Assembly (NCBI RefSeq): GCF_003315795.1
Contig: NZ_QMEY01000005.1
Location: forward strand, 124,001 to 188,000
Direction of reading: 5' to 3'
DNA: 64,000 bases
Source of the DNA: Spongiactinospora rosea
GTDB taxonomy: Bacteria; Actinomycetota; Actinomycetes; Streptosporangiales; Streptosporangiaceae
Shown here piece by piece: positions 19,462-28,130 of this stretch; within the stretch, counting starts at the first letter, position 1; each line of letters starts with the position of its first letter. Position numbers and translations under genes: made by a program. A model generated the notes under the pieces. The model did not search any database. It was not told the origin of the DNA and was given only the letters and a program-made list of their open reading frames with translations.

Positions 19462-19998
19462 GTGACCGAAATGACCGAAACCGTGCCCGGCTGGCTCGCT
19501 CCCGGCGAACTGGAGTCGATCCGCGGGCGGATGCCGATCCTCTACGTCGACGCCGTCCCCGTGCGGCTCGACGAGTGCGGCGCGGTGACCCGCGTCGGCC
19601 TGCTGCTGCGCATCGGATCGGACGGGGCGGTCAGCCGTGCCCTGGTGTCCGGGCGGGTGCTGCTGCACGAGCGGGTGCGCGACGCGCTCATGCGCCACCT
19701 GGAGAAGGATCTCGGCCCGGTGGCGCTGCCCCAGGTGCCGCCCTCGCCGCAGCCGTTCACCATCGCCGAGTACTTCCCGACGGCGGGGGTCTCGCCGTAT
19801 CACGACCCTCGCCAGCACGCCGTGTCGCTGGCCTACATCGTGCCCGTCGCGGGCGACTGCCGCCCCCGCCAGGACGCGCTCGACCTCATCTGGTTCACCC
19901 CGGAGGAGGCGGCCTCCCCGGCGGTGCAGCAGGAGATGACCGGCGGGCAGGGCGTCCTGCTCAAGCAGGCGCTCGCCCACGTCGGCCGGCTTCCGTGA
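19462..19998 (+). CDS. Degenerate Nudix-fold protein (DUF4916-like)
   Basis: This is a 178-residue protein beginning VTEMTETVPGWLAPGEL; an ATG nine bases further in is an alternative start. A -10-like TACGAT (19450-19455) ends six bases before the GTG, so the transcript may be leaderless. The segment GRVLLHERVRDALMRHLEKD (about residues 67-86) follows Nudix-box spacing G-x5-E-x7-R, but the metal-binding E-E pair reads K-D. Hydrolase activity is therefore doubtful. The C-terminal part (IAEYFPTAGV, LDLIWFTPEEA) matches the DUF4916 group of actinobacterial Nudix-like proteins as I remember them. Function unknown. Confidence 0.75.
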   Translation: MTEMTETVPGWLAPGELESIRGRMPILYVDAVPVRLDECGAVTRVGLLLRIGSDGAVSRALVSGRVLLHERVRDALMRHLEKDLGPVALPQVPPSPQPFTIAEYFPTAGVSPYHDPRQHAVSLAYIVPVAGDCRPRQDALDLIWFTPEEAASPAVQQEMTGGQGVLLKQALAHVGRLP

Positions 19999-20113
19999 GG
20001 CGGCGCGCACAGGGGTCCTGAACCGGCAAGCCCGGTGTCCGGCTGGGGAAAGACACAGCCGGGCGTGACGCGGTTCACTCTCGGGCATCGACCGGTGAAA
20101 GGAACCGTTAACA

Positions 20114-20647
20114 ATGCCCGAAAACGCCTCGAACGAGTTCTGGAAGGACCTCAAGCCCATCCAGAACTCCCAGAAGCCCGACGCGTTGCCCGAGGTCTAC
20201 CTCTCCCAGGTGGCCACCGACGACGACCGGTACTACGTGCCGTTCACGGACACGGTCGGCTCCCGCCCGCTGTGGATCAACGTCAAGGACAACAGCTGGG
20301 CCGACATCCTGCGCGCCAAGGAAGCCGGGCTGGTCAACCGCCACTACCACCCGCACGAGGTGTTCGCCTACACCATCTCCGGCAAGTGGGGATACCTGGA
20401 GCGGCCCTGGACGGCCACCGCCGGCGACTTCATCTACGAGGCCCCCGGCGAGGGGCACACCCTGGTCGCCTACGACAGCGGCGAGCCGATGAAGACCTTC
20501 TTCATCGTCAAGGGCCCGCTGATCTGGCTGGACGAGGACGGTAACCCGCAGGGCCACTTCGACGTGCACGACTACATCGCCATGTGCCGCGAGCACTACG
20601 AGAAGGTCGGCATCGGCGCGGACTACGTCAACTCCCTCTTCCGCTGA
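20114..20647 (+). CDS. Cupin dioxygenase, 2,4'-dihydroxyacetophenone dioxygenase-like
   Basis: The 177-residue single-domain cupin starts at an ATG with AAAGGAA eight bases upstream. Metal-ligand candidates lie in NRHYHPHEV (His cluster near residue 78) and GEGHTLV. The flanking pattern TVGSRPLWINV and SGKWGYLE resembles 2,4'-dihydroxyacetophenone dioxygenase / acetylacetone dioxygenase cupins, iron enzymes that cleave a C-C bond next to a carbonyl. The next genes encode a transporter and two dehydrogenases in the same direction, which supports a ketone or aromatic-ketone catabolic role. The exact substrate is not known. Confidence 0.8.
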   Translation: MPENASNEFWKDLKPIQNSQKPDALPEVYLSQVATDDDRYYVPFTDTVGSRPLWINVKDNSWADILRAKEAGLVNRHYHPHEVFAYTISGKWGYLERPWTATAGDFIYEAPGEGHTLVAYDSGEPMKTFFIVKGPLIWLDEDGNPQGHFDVHDYIAMCREHYEKVGIGADYVNSLFR

Positions 20648-20654
20648 CCGCGCC

Positions 20655-21938
20655 ATGACCACTCACGACGCGGGTCACGCCGCGGGCCGTCAGGCCGACC
20701 GGTACGAGAACCGGCTGCTGCTCATCCTGTTCCTGGCGTTCGGATTCGTCTTCTTCGACCGCCAGGCGCTCGCCTTCCTCGCCCCCTACATCGACGCCGA
20801 GATCGGCCTGACCAACGCCCAGCTCGGCACCCTGTCGGGCGTGCTCGCCCTCACCTGGGCGCTGGCCGGGATGGTCGCGGGCCGGCTGTCGGACCGCCTC
20901 GGCCGCCGCAAGCCCATCCTTATCGCCGCGGTCCTGTGCTTCTCGCTGTTCTCCTCGGCCTCCGGGCTGATGGGCGCGTTCGCCGGACTGCTCGCCGCCC
21001 GCGCCCTGATGGGCGTGGCGGAGGGCGCGGTGCTGCCGATGGCGCAGTCGCTGATGGCCGAGGCGTCCAGGGAGAGCCGCCGCGGACTGAACATGGGCCT
21101 GGTCCAGGGCTCGTCCGCGGGCCTGCTGGGCGGCATCCTGGCCCCGCTCGTGGTGGTCTGGCTGGCCGAGACCATCGGCTGGCGGGCGGCGTTCTTCGTC
21201 ACGATCATCCCCGGGCTGCTGATCGCCGCGTGGATCGCCAAGTCCGTCAAGGAACGCCCCCCGGTGTCCCGGCTGGACACCGCGGCGGTGGACGAGCCCG
21301 CGCTGCCCAAGCCGCCGCTGGGCGCGGTCCTGAAGCTGCGCAACATCGTGCTGTGCATGCTGATCGCCTGCTGCTACCTCACCTGGTTCATCATCCTGAT
21401 CACCTTCACCCCGACCTTCCTGACGACGGTCAAGGGGTACGACCCGGGGACGATGAGCGGCGTCATGACCTGTCTCGGGGTGGCGTGGGTGCTGTGGGGG
21501 TTCCTCACCCCGGGAATCTCCGACCGGATCGGCCGCAAGCCGGCGCTGATCCTTTTCAGCGTGCTGGCCCTGATCGCGCCGTTCGCGCTGGTCTACGTGA
21601 GCGATCCCGTACTGCTCGGCGGGCTCATGATCCTCACCTACACCGGCCTCGGCTGCTTCACGCTGTTCATGGCCACCATCCCGGCCGAGACCGTGCCGCG
21701 CGGCGCGCTGGCCACCGCGCTCGGCCTGATCATGGGCGTGGGCGAGCTGGCCGGCGGGTTCCTCGCGCCGGTGATCGCCGGGTGGGCCTCCGACCAGTGG
21801 GGGCTGTCCACCGCGATGTTCATCGCGGCCGGCGGCGCGGCGCTGGTGATCGTGTTGTCGTTCGGGCTGCGCGAGACCGCGCCCGCCGTACTCCGCCGCC
21901 GCGGCGCGTCCGCGGCCGTGGCCGGGGAGGCGGTGTGA
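20655..21938 (+). CDS. MFS transporter, metabolite/H+ symporter type
   Basis: The 427-residue, 12-span transporter starts seven bases after the cupin stop. The loop between spans 2 and 3 reads GRLSDRLGRRKP, the classic MFS motif, and FFDRQALAFLAPYI in span 1 is typical of the anion:cation symporter (ACS) group that imports organic or aromatic acids. A long cytoplasmic loop (KSVKERPPVSRLD) separates the two halves. Its stop overlaps the GTG of the zinc dehydrogenase gene (GTGTGA), so uptake and catabolism are translationally coupled. Substrate inferred from context only. Confidence 0.88.
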   Translation: MTTHDAGHAAGRQADRYENRLLLILFLAFGFVFFDRQALAFLAPYIDAEIGLTNAQLGTLSGVLALTWALAGMVAGRLSDRLGRRKPILIAAVLCFSLFSSASGLMGAFAGLLAARALMGVAEGAVLPMAQSLMAEASRESRRGLNMGLVQGSSAGLLGGILAPLVVVWLAETIGWRAAFFVTIIPGLLIAAWIAKSVKERPPVSRLDTAAVDEPALPKPPLGAVLKLRNIVLCMLIACCYLTWFIILITFTPTFLTTVKGYDPGTMSGVMTCLGVAWVLWGFLTPGISDRIGRKPALILFSVLALIAPFALVYVSDPVLLGGLMILTYTGLGCFTLFMATIPAETVPRGALATALGLIMGVGELAGGFLAPVIAGWASDQWGLSTAMFIAAGGAALVIVLSFGLRETAPAVLRRRGASAAVAGEAV

Positions 21939-23014
21939 GGGCGGCCGTCTGGCACGGCGCCAGGGACGTGCGGGTCCTCGATGTCGAGGTACCCGCACCC
22001 GGCCCCGGCGAGGTCACCATCGCGGTGGCCTACTGCGGCATCTGCGGCAGCGACCTGCACGAGTACGCCGACGGGCCGCACGCCATCCCGGTCGGCACCC
22101 CGCACCCGGAGTCGGGGGTGGCCGCGCCGCTGATCCTCGGCCACGAGTTCTGCGGCGTGGTGACCGCCGTGGGGCGGGCCGTGCCGGGCCTGTCGCCCGG
22201 CGACCGGGTCGCGGTCGAGCCGCACTACCGGTGCGGGATGTGCCCGCGCTGCGCGGCGGGCGAGTACAACCTGTGCAGGCACTTCGGGTTCGCCGGGCTG
22301 ATGGGGCACGGCGGGCTGGCCGAATGGGCCACGCTGCCCGCGTACATGCTGCACAAGCTGCCCGAGACCGTGTCGCTGGAGCAGGCCGCGGTGTTCGAGC
22401 CCGCCGCGGTGGCGCTGCACGCGCTGCGCCGGGCGAACATCCGCCAGGGCGAGACCGTGACGGTCCTCGGCCTGGGGCCGATCGGCCTGCTCATCGTGCT
22501 GCTCGCGGCGCGGTACGGCGTCGCGCGCCGGATCGTGGCCGCGGACGTGCGCCCGTCACGGCTGCGGCTGGCCCGCAAACTGGGCGCGACCGAGATCGTG
22601 GACGTGCGCGAGGCGGGCGCCGAGGCGCTGCGCGTCGCGGCGGGCGCGACCGGCGAGGGCGCCGATGTGACCTTCGAGGTCGTCGGCAAGGAGGAGACCC
22701 TGCGCACCTGCCTGGCGGCGACCAGGCGGGGCGGCCGGGTGATCTTCGTCGGTCTCGCCGAGACCGTGACCCTGGACGCGTTCGCGCTGGTCAACAACGA
22801 GCAGTCGATCATCACCACGGTCGGCTACCGGGACTGCTACCCCGAGCTGATCCGGCTGGTCGCCGAGGAGGGCGTGGACCTCGCCGCGGTGGTCACCGCC
22901 ACGATCCCGCTGGCCGACGTGGTCGAGCGCGGTTTCGAGGCGCTGCTGGACGGCGGCGGCGACGAGGTCAAGATCCTGGTACGTCCGGGCTCGGGCCGGG
23001 GGGCGCCTCGATGA
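21935..23014 (+). CDS. Zinc alcohol dehydrogenase, (R,R)-butanediol dehydrogenase-like
   Basis: The 359-residue medium-chain dehydrogenase starts at a GTG (21935) overlapping the MFS stop, with GGGGAGG just upstream. Catalytic zinc ligands are visible in CGICGSDLHEY and LGHEFCG. The structural zinc cluster is CGMCPRCAAGEYNLC, and the NAD-binding loop is VLGLGPIGLL. The long PHAIPVGTPHPESG loop between catalytic Cys and GHE is characteristic of butanediol dehydrogenases, which interconvert acetoin and 2,3-butanediol. It overlaps the following SDR by ATGA. Together they probably oxidise or reduce an alpha-hydroxy-ketone made or consumed by the cupin. Confidence 0.88.
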   Translation: MRAAVWHGARDVRVLDVEVPAPGPGEVTIAVAYCGICGSDLHEYADGPHAIPVGTPHPESGVAAPLILGHEFCGVVTAVGRAVPGLSPGDRVAVEPHYRCGMCPRCAAGEYNLCRHFGFAGLMGHGGLAEWATLPAYMLHKLPETVSLEQAAVFEPAAVALHALRRANIRQGETVTVLGLGPIGLLIVLLAARYGVARRIVAADVRPSRLRLARKLGATEIVDVREAGAEALRVAAGATGEGADVTFEVVGKEETLRTCLAATRRGGRVIFVGLAETVTLDAFALVNNEQSIITTVGYRDCYPELIRLVAEEGVDLAAVVTATIPLADVVERGFEALLDGGGDEVKILVRPGSGRGAPR

Positions 23015-23754
23015 GCCCCGTGTTCCACCCGGACCTGCTCGCCGGCCGGAACGCCGTCGTCACCGGCGGCACCTCCGGCATCGGGTCGGCCACGGCCACG
23101 CTGCTGGCCGGCCTCGGCGCGCGGGTCCTGGCCATCGGCCTGCCCTCGCGCGATGAGAGCGGCCCGCCCGCGCACGAGCGGGTGCGCGTGGTCGAGCAGG
23201 ACATCACCGACCGGGCGGCGCTGACCCGGCTGGTCGCCGACGAGGCCGCGGGGCCCGGCGTGGATCACCTGGTCAACTGCGCGGGGGTCAGCCTGGACCG
23301 CGAGGAGTACGACATCGAGCGCTGGCAGCGGGTGATCGAGGTGAACCTCACCTCCGTGCTGGTCGCCTGCCAGGCGGCGCGCGGCGGCCTGGCCCGGGGC
23401 GGCGGCGCGATCGTGAACGTCTCCTCGATGTTCGCCTTCACCGGCAGCCGGGACCGGCCCGCCTACAGCGCCAGCAAGGGAGGCGTGTCACAGCTCACCC
23501 GTTCGCTCGCCGCGGAGTACGCGCCCGACGGCATCCGGGTCAACGCGGTGGCCCCCGGTTTCGTGGTCACTCCGCTGGCCAGGGGCCTGCTCGACGACCC
23601 GGTGGCGTCCGCGGCCGTGCGGGCCCGCATTCCCGCCGACCGGTACGGCCGTCCGGAGGAGATCGCGGCGGTGATCGCCTTTCTGTGCTCGCCGGCCGCT
23701 TCCTATATCAATGGCGCGGTTATACCGGTAGATGGTGGATATCTGGCTGTTTAA
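23011..23754 (+). CDS. Short-chain dehydrogenase/reductase (SDR)
   Basis: This 247-residue classical SDR starts at an ATG overlapping the preceding stop. It shows the cofactor motif TGGTSGIGSAT, NCAGVS, catalytic Ser in NVSSMFAF, the YSASKGG Tyr/Lys pair, and a C-terminal INGAVIPVDGGY, as in FabG/BDH-like enzymes. It is the last enzyme of the cupin-MFS-dehydrogenase unit. Its oxidised or reduced substrate is unknown but is presumably the same ketone/alcohol pool. Confidence 0.9.
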   Translation: MSPVFHPDLLAGRNAVVTGGTSGIGSATATLLAGLGARVLAIGLPSRDESGPPAHERVRVVEQDITDRAALTRLVADEAAGPGVDHLVNCAGVSLDREEYDIERWQRVIEVNLTSVLVACQAARGGLARGGGAIVNVSSMFAFTGSRDRPAYSASKGGVSQLTRSLAAEYAPDGIRVNAVAPGFVVTPLARGLLDDPVASAAVRARIPADRYGRPEEIAAVIAFLCSPAASYINGAVIPVDGGYLAV

Positions 23755-23807
23755 GGGTTATGTTGCGCTCTCATATGCCCCGCCCTGTGACGAGGGAGGA
23801 GACCGAG

Positions 23808-24788
23808 ATGGCAGTCGCCGTGATCTCGCGCGCCACCACCGAGGCGGTCGATCCGGAGGAGCGCATCGGATTTTGGGAGGAGTACAACCGCAAGGCCCTT
23901 GTCGGCCTGTCCTGTACGTCCTACTCCGAGCGCGGCCTGCTGGCCCGGCAGACCAACTTCCAGGTGGACGGCGTACGGCTGGCCGAGATCGCCGGCAACG
24001 CGCACGTGGTCGAGCGCACCCCCAAGGTGGCCAAGACCGCGCCCAAGGACTCGGTCTTCGCCACGCTGCTGGTCAAGGGGGAGGCGGTGTTCCTGCACGA
24101 ACGCGGCTGCCTGGCGGTCAACGCGGGCGAACTGGTGCTCTACGACACGCGCCAGCCGTACCTGTTCGGGTTCTCCTCCGACATGCGCCAGATCCTGGTG
24201 GACATCCCGCGCGAGCTGTTCGCCCGCACCTGCCTGGCCGGCAGCGTGCCCGCGCCGATGCACTTCGGCAGGGGCTCGGCCCGTGAGGGCACGCTGCTGT
24301 CCACGCTGCGGGCGCTGCTGGACGGCCTGCTGGCCCCGCAGCGGCACACCCCCGTCCCCGGCTCCGGCGACAACCGCCCGGGCGGCGCGGACGCCATCAT
24401 GGACCTGATCCGCCTGCTCGCCCTGGACCGGGCGGGCGGCGGGGCGGGCGCCACCGGGCTGCTCAGCCAGTTGATCATCGCCGAGGACTACATCGAGCGC
24501 CACCTGCACGACCCGTGCCTGACGGCCGGGCGGGTCGCCTCGGTGATGGGCATCTCGGTCCGCCACCTCAGCCGGGTCTTCGAGTCCGCGCAGACCACCC
24601 CGTCGCGGTACATCCTGCAACGGCGGCTGCTCAAGGCCCGCCACCAGCTCGCCGATCCGGCATGCCGGGACCTGACCATCGCCGACATCGCCTACCGCTG
24701 GGGCTTTTCCAGCCAGGCCCACTTCGCCAGGGTCTTCCGCGCGCAGTTCGGCCAGACCCCGAGCGAGACCCGCGCCGCCACCATCTGA
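23808..24788 (+). CDS. AraC-family transcriptional regulator
   Basis: The 326-residue protein starts at an ATG (23808) with GGGAGGAGA upstream. An N-terminal sensing domain (about 1-200) resembles the AraC_binding_2 type: a cupin-like fold in which FATLLVKGEAVF and LYDTRQPYLFGF are typical. The C-terminal 100 residues hold two helix-turn-helices (LTAGRVASVMGISVRHLSRV and LTIADIAYRWGFSSQAHFAR). Its start lies 53 bases after the SDR stop in the same direction, so it is the likely activator of the preceding catabolic genes. Ligand unknown. Confidence 0.9.
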   Translation: MAVAVISRATTEAVDPEERIGFWEEYNRKALVGLSCTSYSERGLLARQTNFQVDGVRLAEIAGNAHVVERTPKVAKTAPKDSVFATLLVKGEAVFLHERGCLAVNAGELVLYDTRQPYLFGFSSDMRQILVDIPRELFARTCLAGSVPAPMHFGRGSAREGTLLSTLRALLDGLLAPQRHTPVPGSGDNRPGGADAIMDLIRLLALDRAGGGAGATGLLSQLIIAEDYIERHLHDPCLTAGRVASVMGISVRHLSRVFESAQTTPSRYILQRRLLKARHQLADPACRDLTIADIAYRWGFSSQAHFARVFRAQFGQTPSETRAATI

Positions 24789-24826
24789 TCATCGCCCGAT
24801 GGCCCGGCGGAGTACACGCATGCCCA

Positions 24827-24842
24827 TATACTCGGATCCGAG
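24827..24842 (+). promoter_or_regulatory. -10 box overlapping a 12-base palindrome in front of padR
   Basis: TATACT (24827-24832) is a good -10 hexamer. CTCGGATCCGAG (24831-24842) is a perfect 12-base palindrome overlapping its end and covering the expected transcription start. This geometry suggests a repressor operator, most simply autoregulation by the PadR protein encoded 20 bases downstream. No clear -35 is visible. Confidence 0.5.
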
Positions 24843-24862
24843 CGATCGGAAGCGAGGATTTG

Positions 24863-25471
24863 ATGAGCACGCGAAGAAAGGTGTCCAACCTGCTGGGCCT
24901 GGCGGTCCTCGGGCTGCTCCTGGAAAGACCCATGCACCCGCACGCGATGGCCGCGGAGTTCCGCGAGCGCGGCCTCGACCACGCCTTCAAACTGACCACG
25001 GGCTCCCTGTACGACACGGTCAACGCGCTGGTGCGGGCCGAATGGATCAGCGCGGTGGAGGTCACCCGCAGCGGCAACCGGCCCGAGCGCACGGTCTACG
25101 CGCACACCCCTGTGGGGCGCCAGGAGTTCCTGCGCTGGCTGGACGAGCTGCTGCGCACGCCCGCGCAGGAGTACCCCCGGTTCGTGTCCGCCGTGACCTA
25201 TCTGGGCGCGCTCGGCAAGACGGGCGCCCGCGAGGCGCTGCTGGCGCGGTCGGCCGCGCTGCGCACGCTGATCGACGACGCGCGCCGCGCGCACGCCGAC
25301 GTCCTGGACGGCGGGCGGGCGCCCCGGCTGTTCGTCATCGAGGTGGAGTACGCGGTGCGCATGTACGAGGCCGAACTGGGCTGGGTGGAGGAGATCATCG
25401 CCGACATCGAGACCGGCGCGCTGGAATGGCCGCAGGCCGTGGCGACCGAGGCCGGTGAGCTCCGTGGCTGA
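24863..25471 (+). CDS. PadR-family transcriptional regulator
   Basis: The 202-residue protein starts at an ATG with GCGAGGA upstream. The N-terminal winged helix (LGLAVLGLLLERPMHPHAM, then TTGSLYDTVNALVRAEWI) is a clear PadR signature, and the C-terminal half (LEDARRAHADVL-like, RLFVIEVEYAVRMYEAEL) is the helical dimerisation domain. Its stop overlaps the start of the FAD monooxygenase, so it probably represses that enzyme and itself in response to an aromatic or toxic ligand. A palindrome at its promoter is listed separately. Confidence 0.9.
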   Translation: MSTRRKVSNLLGLAVLGLLLERPMHPHAMAAEFRERGLDHAFKLTTGSLYDTVNALVRAEWISAVEVTRSGNRPERTVYAHTPVGRQEFLRWLDELLRTPAQEYPRFVSAVTYLGALGKTGAREALLARSAALRTLIDDARRAHADVLDGGRAPRLFVIEVEYAVRMYEAELGWVEEIIADIETGALEWPQAVATEAGELRG

Positions 25472-26975
25472 GCCGCCGGTGCTCGTGGTGGGCGCGGGCC
25501 CCGCCGGGCTGATGACGGCCGCCGAGCTGGCCCTGGCGGGCGTGCCGGTGACGATCCTGGAACGCCACCCGAGCCACCCCGGTCACAGCAGGGGCTTCAA
25601 CCTCAACCCCTACAGCCTTGAGGTGCTGGACCGGCGCGGGATCGTGGACCGGTTCCTGGCCGAGGGGCCGACCGTGCCGTACACGATGTTCGCCGACCCG
25701 AGGCTGCTGCTCGACCTCACCGCGATGGCCGCGGGCCACCGCCACGTCCTGGGCATCGCCCAGGCGCGCGTGGAGGAACTGCTCGCGGACCGGGCCACCG
25801 AGCTGGGCGTGCGGATCAGCCGCGGGCACGAGGTCACCGCGCTGGAGCAGGACGAGGACGGCGTCACTGTGACCGCGCGGACCCCGGAGGGGGAGCGGCG
25901 GATCAGGGCCGCGTACGTCGCCGGCTGCGACGGCTCGCGCAGCGCCGTGCGCAAGCTCGCCGGGATCGGCTTCCCCGGCACGCCCGCGACCCGGTACACG
26001 ATCCTCGCCGACGCCGAACCCAAGGTCGCCGGTGACCTGCCCCTCGGGGTCACCACGGGCCCCGGCGGCGCGGTCCTGGTCATCCCCAGGCCGGGGTACG
26101 TCCGGATCGTCGTCAAGGACCCCGCCGCGCCGGAGGATCGCGACGAGCCGGTGACGGCGGAGTACTTCCAGGCCGCCCTGGACCAGGCGCTCGGCCGTCA
26201 CGTCCCGCTGTCCCCGCCGCGCTGGCTGAGCAGGTTCGGCGACGCGGCGCGGCTGGCCGACCGCTTCGTGGCGGGCCGGGTGGTGCTGGCAGGCGACGCC
26301 GCGCACATCCACCCGCCCGCGGGCGCGCTCGGCGTGAACGTCGCCCTGGCGGACGCGGTGAACCTCGGCTGGAAGCTCGCCGCGACGGTCCAGGGCCGGG
26401 CCCCGGACGGGCTGCTCGACTCCTACCACGCCGAACGGCACGCCGCGGGGGCCGCGGTGCTCCGGTACACCCAGGCCCAGGCCCTGCTCGGCGGGGACGA
26501 CGAACGGCTCGCCCCGCTGCGCGAACTCATCACCGAGCTGACCGCGCTCGCGCCGGTCAACCGCCACCTGGCCGAGGCCGTGACCGGCATCGGCACCCGG
26601 TACGCCATGCCGTCCGGAAGCGCCGCAGGGGAGGACCACCCGTGGCTGGGCCGCCTGGCCCCCGACCTGAAGCTGACCGGGCTGGACGGGACGCCCACCG
26701 GCCTGGCCGCGCTGCTGCGCGCGGGACGCGGCGTCCTGGTGGACTGCGCCGACGGGACGTTCGCCGCCGCGGCGGCGGGCCGCGTGGACACGCTCAGGGC
26801 GCGCTGCGCGGACGAACCCGGCCTCGCGGGCCTGCTGGTCCGGCCGGACGGCCACACCGCGTGGGTGTCCACCACGCGGGACCCCATGCCTCCGGCCACC
26901 CTGGAACACGCGCTGACCACGTGGTTCGGGGCGGGCGAAGGTAAAATCTCGGCGTGCGAAACCCCGTGCCGGTAG
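25455..26975 (+). CDS. FAD-dependent aromatic monooxygenase (PHBH/MhpA class)
   Basis: The 506-residue flavoprotein starts at GTG 25455 (GTG 25464 is possible), overlapping padR. Motifs: GAGPAGLMTA for ADP binding, CDGSRSAVRK (DG motif), GRVVLAGDAAHIHPPAGALG (GD motif), and a thioredoxin-like C-terminal domain (LLRAGRGVLVDCAD). This arrangement is that of class A hydroxylases, which insert one oxygen atom into a phenol-like substrate with NAD(P)H; relatives act in aromatic catabolism, polyketide tailoring or rifampicin inactivation. PadR control and the neighbouring cupin point to aromatic catabolism or detoxification. Confidence 0.9.
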   Translation: MSSVAEPPVLVVGAGPAGLMTAAELALAGVPVTILERHPSHPGHSRGFNLNPYSLEVLDRRGIVDRFLAEGPTVPYTMFADPRLLLDLTAMAAGHRHVLGIAQARVEELLADRATELGVRISRGHEVTALEQDEDGVTVTARTPEGERRIRAAYVAGCDGSRSAVRKLAGIGFPGTPATRYTILADAEPKVAGDLPLGVTTGPGGAVLVIPRPGYVRIVVKDPAAPEDRDEPVTAEYFQAALDQALGRHVPLSPPRWLSRFGDAARLADRFVAGRVVLAGDAAHIHPPAGALGVNVALADAVNLGWKLAATVQGRAPDGLLDSYHAERHAAGAAVLRYTQAQALLGGDDERLAPLRELITELTALAPVNRHLAEAVTGIGTRYAMPSGSAAGEDHPWLGRLAPDLKLTGLDGTPTGLAALLRAGRGVLVDCADGTFAAAAAGRVDTLRARCADEPGLAGLLVRPDGHTAWVSTTRDPMPPATLEHALTTWFGAGEGKISACETPCR

Positions 26976-27316
26976 GGGAATACGTTAAGGGGCCGTGGCG
27001 GGCACTTGCACGCTCCCGGAGCGCCGCCTAACTTTCTAGGCGTTGACGGGGAAGTGAAACGAAGATCCGTTTCCGCCCCGTTCCCCGACGGCCGGAGCAC
27101 CTCCGTTCCGCCGAGGTGGGTTCGCCGCCACGCTGACGTGGCCGCCCCGCTCCCTCCGGCCCGGCCGAACGCACCGCGGGCATCGCGCGCGTGAGTCCCT
27201 ACCTCCTGACGACCGGCCTACCTCTCCCAGGCCGGGGGTCACGGCTCCGCGCGCGCATGCCCCGCCGGCCGTACGTGCCCCCACGTTGCCCCCCACGTTC
27301 CCCTTGGAGTAGCAGC
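26976..27316. other. Long GC-rich leader region upstream of the GH25 gene
   Basis: There are 341 bases without a convincing gene. A TTGACG (27043-27048) could be a -35 for the muramidase gene, which would give a leader of over 200 bases containing several short inverted repeats (for example GCCACGCTGACGTGGC near 27129). Actinobacterial muramidase genes sometimes carry c-di-AMP riboswitches, but I could not match that consensus here. Confidence 0.3.
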
Positions 27317-28063
27317 ATGCCCCGCATCACGACTGACCGTCTCCTGCGTGACATCCGCACCGCCACCGCCGCCGGACTGCTCGCCGCCGTCACCGCCGTG
27401 ACCGGCTTCACCGCCGCCGCCGCGCCGGCCCACGCCGACCACGGCGGGGCCGCGCAGAGCACGCAGAGCCGTACCGCCCCCCTGACCTACGGCCAGGACG
27501 TCTCCGGCTACCAGGCCGACCACGACTGGGCGGCCAGCCCCGCGACCTTCGGCATCGTCAAGGCGACCGAGGGACTGACCTTCACCGACCGTTCCTTCGC
27601 CCGGCACTGGCAGCAACTCGACGCCAAGGGCATCGTGCGCGGCGCCTATCACTACGCCCATCCCGGCAACGACCCCGTGGCCGAGGCCGAGCACTTCCTG
27701 TCCGTGGTGAACGCCCAGCCCGCCAAGCCCGGCGACCTGCTCGTACTGGACCTGGAGACCACCGACGGCAAGTCCGCCGCCGAGGTCAACGCCTGGGCCA
27801 AGACCTGGCTGGCGCACGTGAAGTCCAAGACCGGCACGGCCCCGCTGTTCTACAGCGGCTGGAACTTCGCCGACACCCACGGCGCCGGGCTCGCGGAGTA
27901 CCCGCTGTGGGTGGCCCACTACAGCAAGGACAAGGGCGCGATCACCCCGCCCGCCGACTGGAAGTCCTGGACCATCCACCAGTACTCCGACAAGCCCATC
28001 GACCAGAACGTCTCCGCGCTGACCCCGGACAAGCTGCGCTCGCTCGGCCGTCCGGCCGCCTGA
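27317..28063 (+). CDS. Secreted GH25 muramidase (lysozyme)
   Basis: The 248-residue protein starts at an ATG with TTGGAG upstream; an in-frame extension to 27191 lacks a signal sequence and is rejected. The signal peptide (about 1-42) ends at PAHA. The GH25 domain begins YGQDVSGYQ (first catalytic Asp), continues with VKATEG, and carries the DxE pair in LVLDLET; the C-terminal IHQYSDKPIDQN is typical. It should hydrolyse the beta-1,4 bond of peptidoglycan outside the cell. No cell-wall-binding domain is present. A strong terminator follows 27 bases after the stop. Confidence 0.92.
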   Translation: MPRITTDRLLRDIRTATAAGLLAAVTAVTGFTAAAAPAHADHGGAAQSTQSRTAPLTYGQDVSGYQADHDWAASPATFGIVKATEGLTFTDRSFARHWQQLDAKGIVRGAYHYAHPGNDPVAEAEHFLSVVNAQPAKPGDLLVLDLETTDGKSAAEVNAWAKTWLAHVKSKTGTAPLFYSGWNFADTHGAGLAEYPLWVAHYSKDKGAITPPADWKSWTIHQYSDKPIDQNVSALTPDKLRSLGRPAA

Positions 28064-28089
28064 GACGCAGGGGTCGGCCCGAAACGCGC

Positions 28090-28130
28090 GGGCCCCGGGG
28101 AGCAGACCGTCAGGTCGCTCCCCGGGGCCC
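28090..28130 (+). terminator. Strong hairpin terminator after GH25
   Basis: Fourteen perfectly paired bases (28090-28103 with 28117-28130, GGGCCCCGGGGAGC) close a 13-base loop that itself can pair GACC with GGTC. There is no U-tract, which is usual in high-GC actinomycetes. Confidence 0.85.

Noticed and set aside
26976..27316. Possible c-di-AMP riboswitch before the GH25 muramidase gene
   Set aside because: The gene context fits, but I could not find the conserved core of that riboswitch in the leader, so only a leader region is reported.
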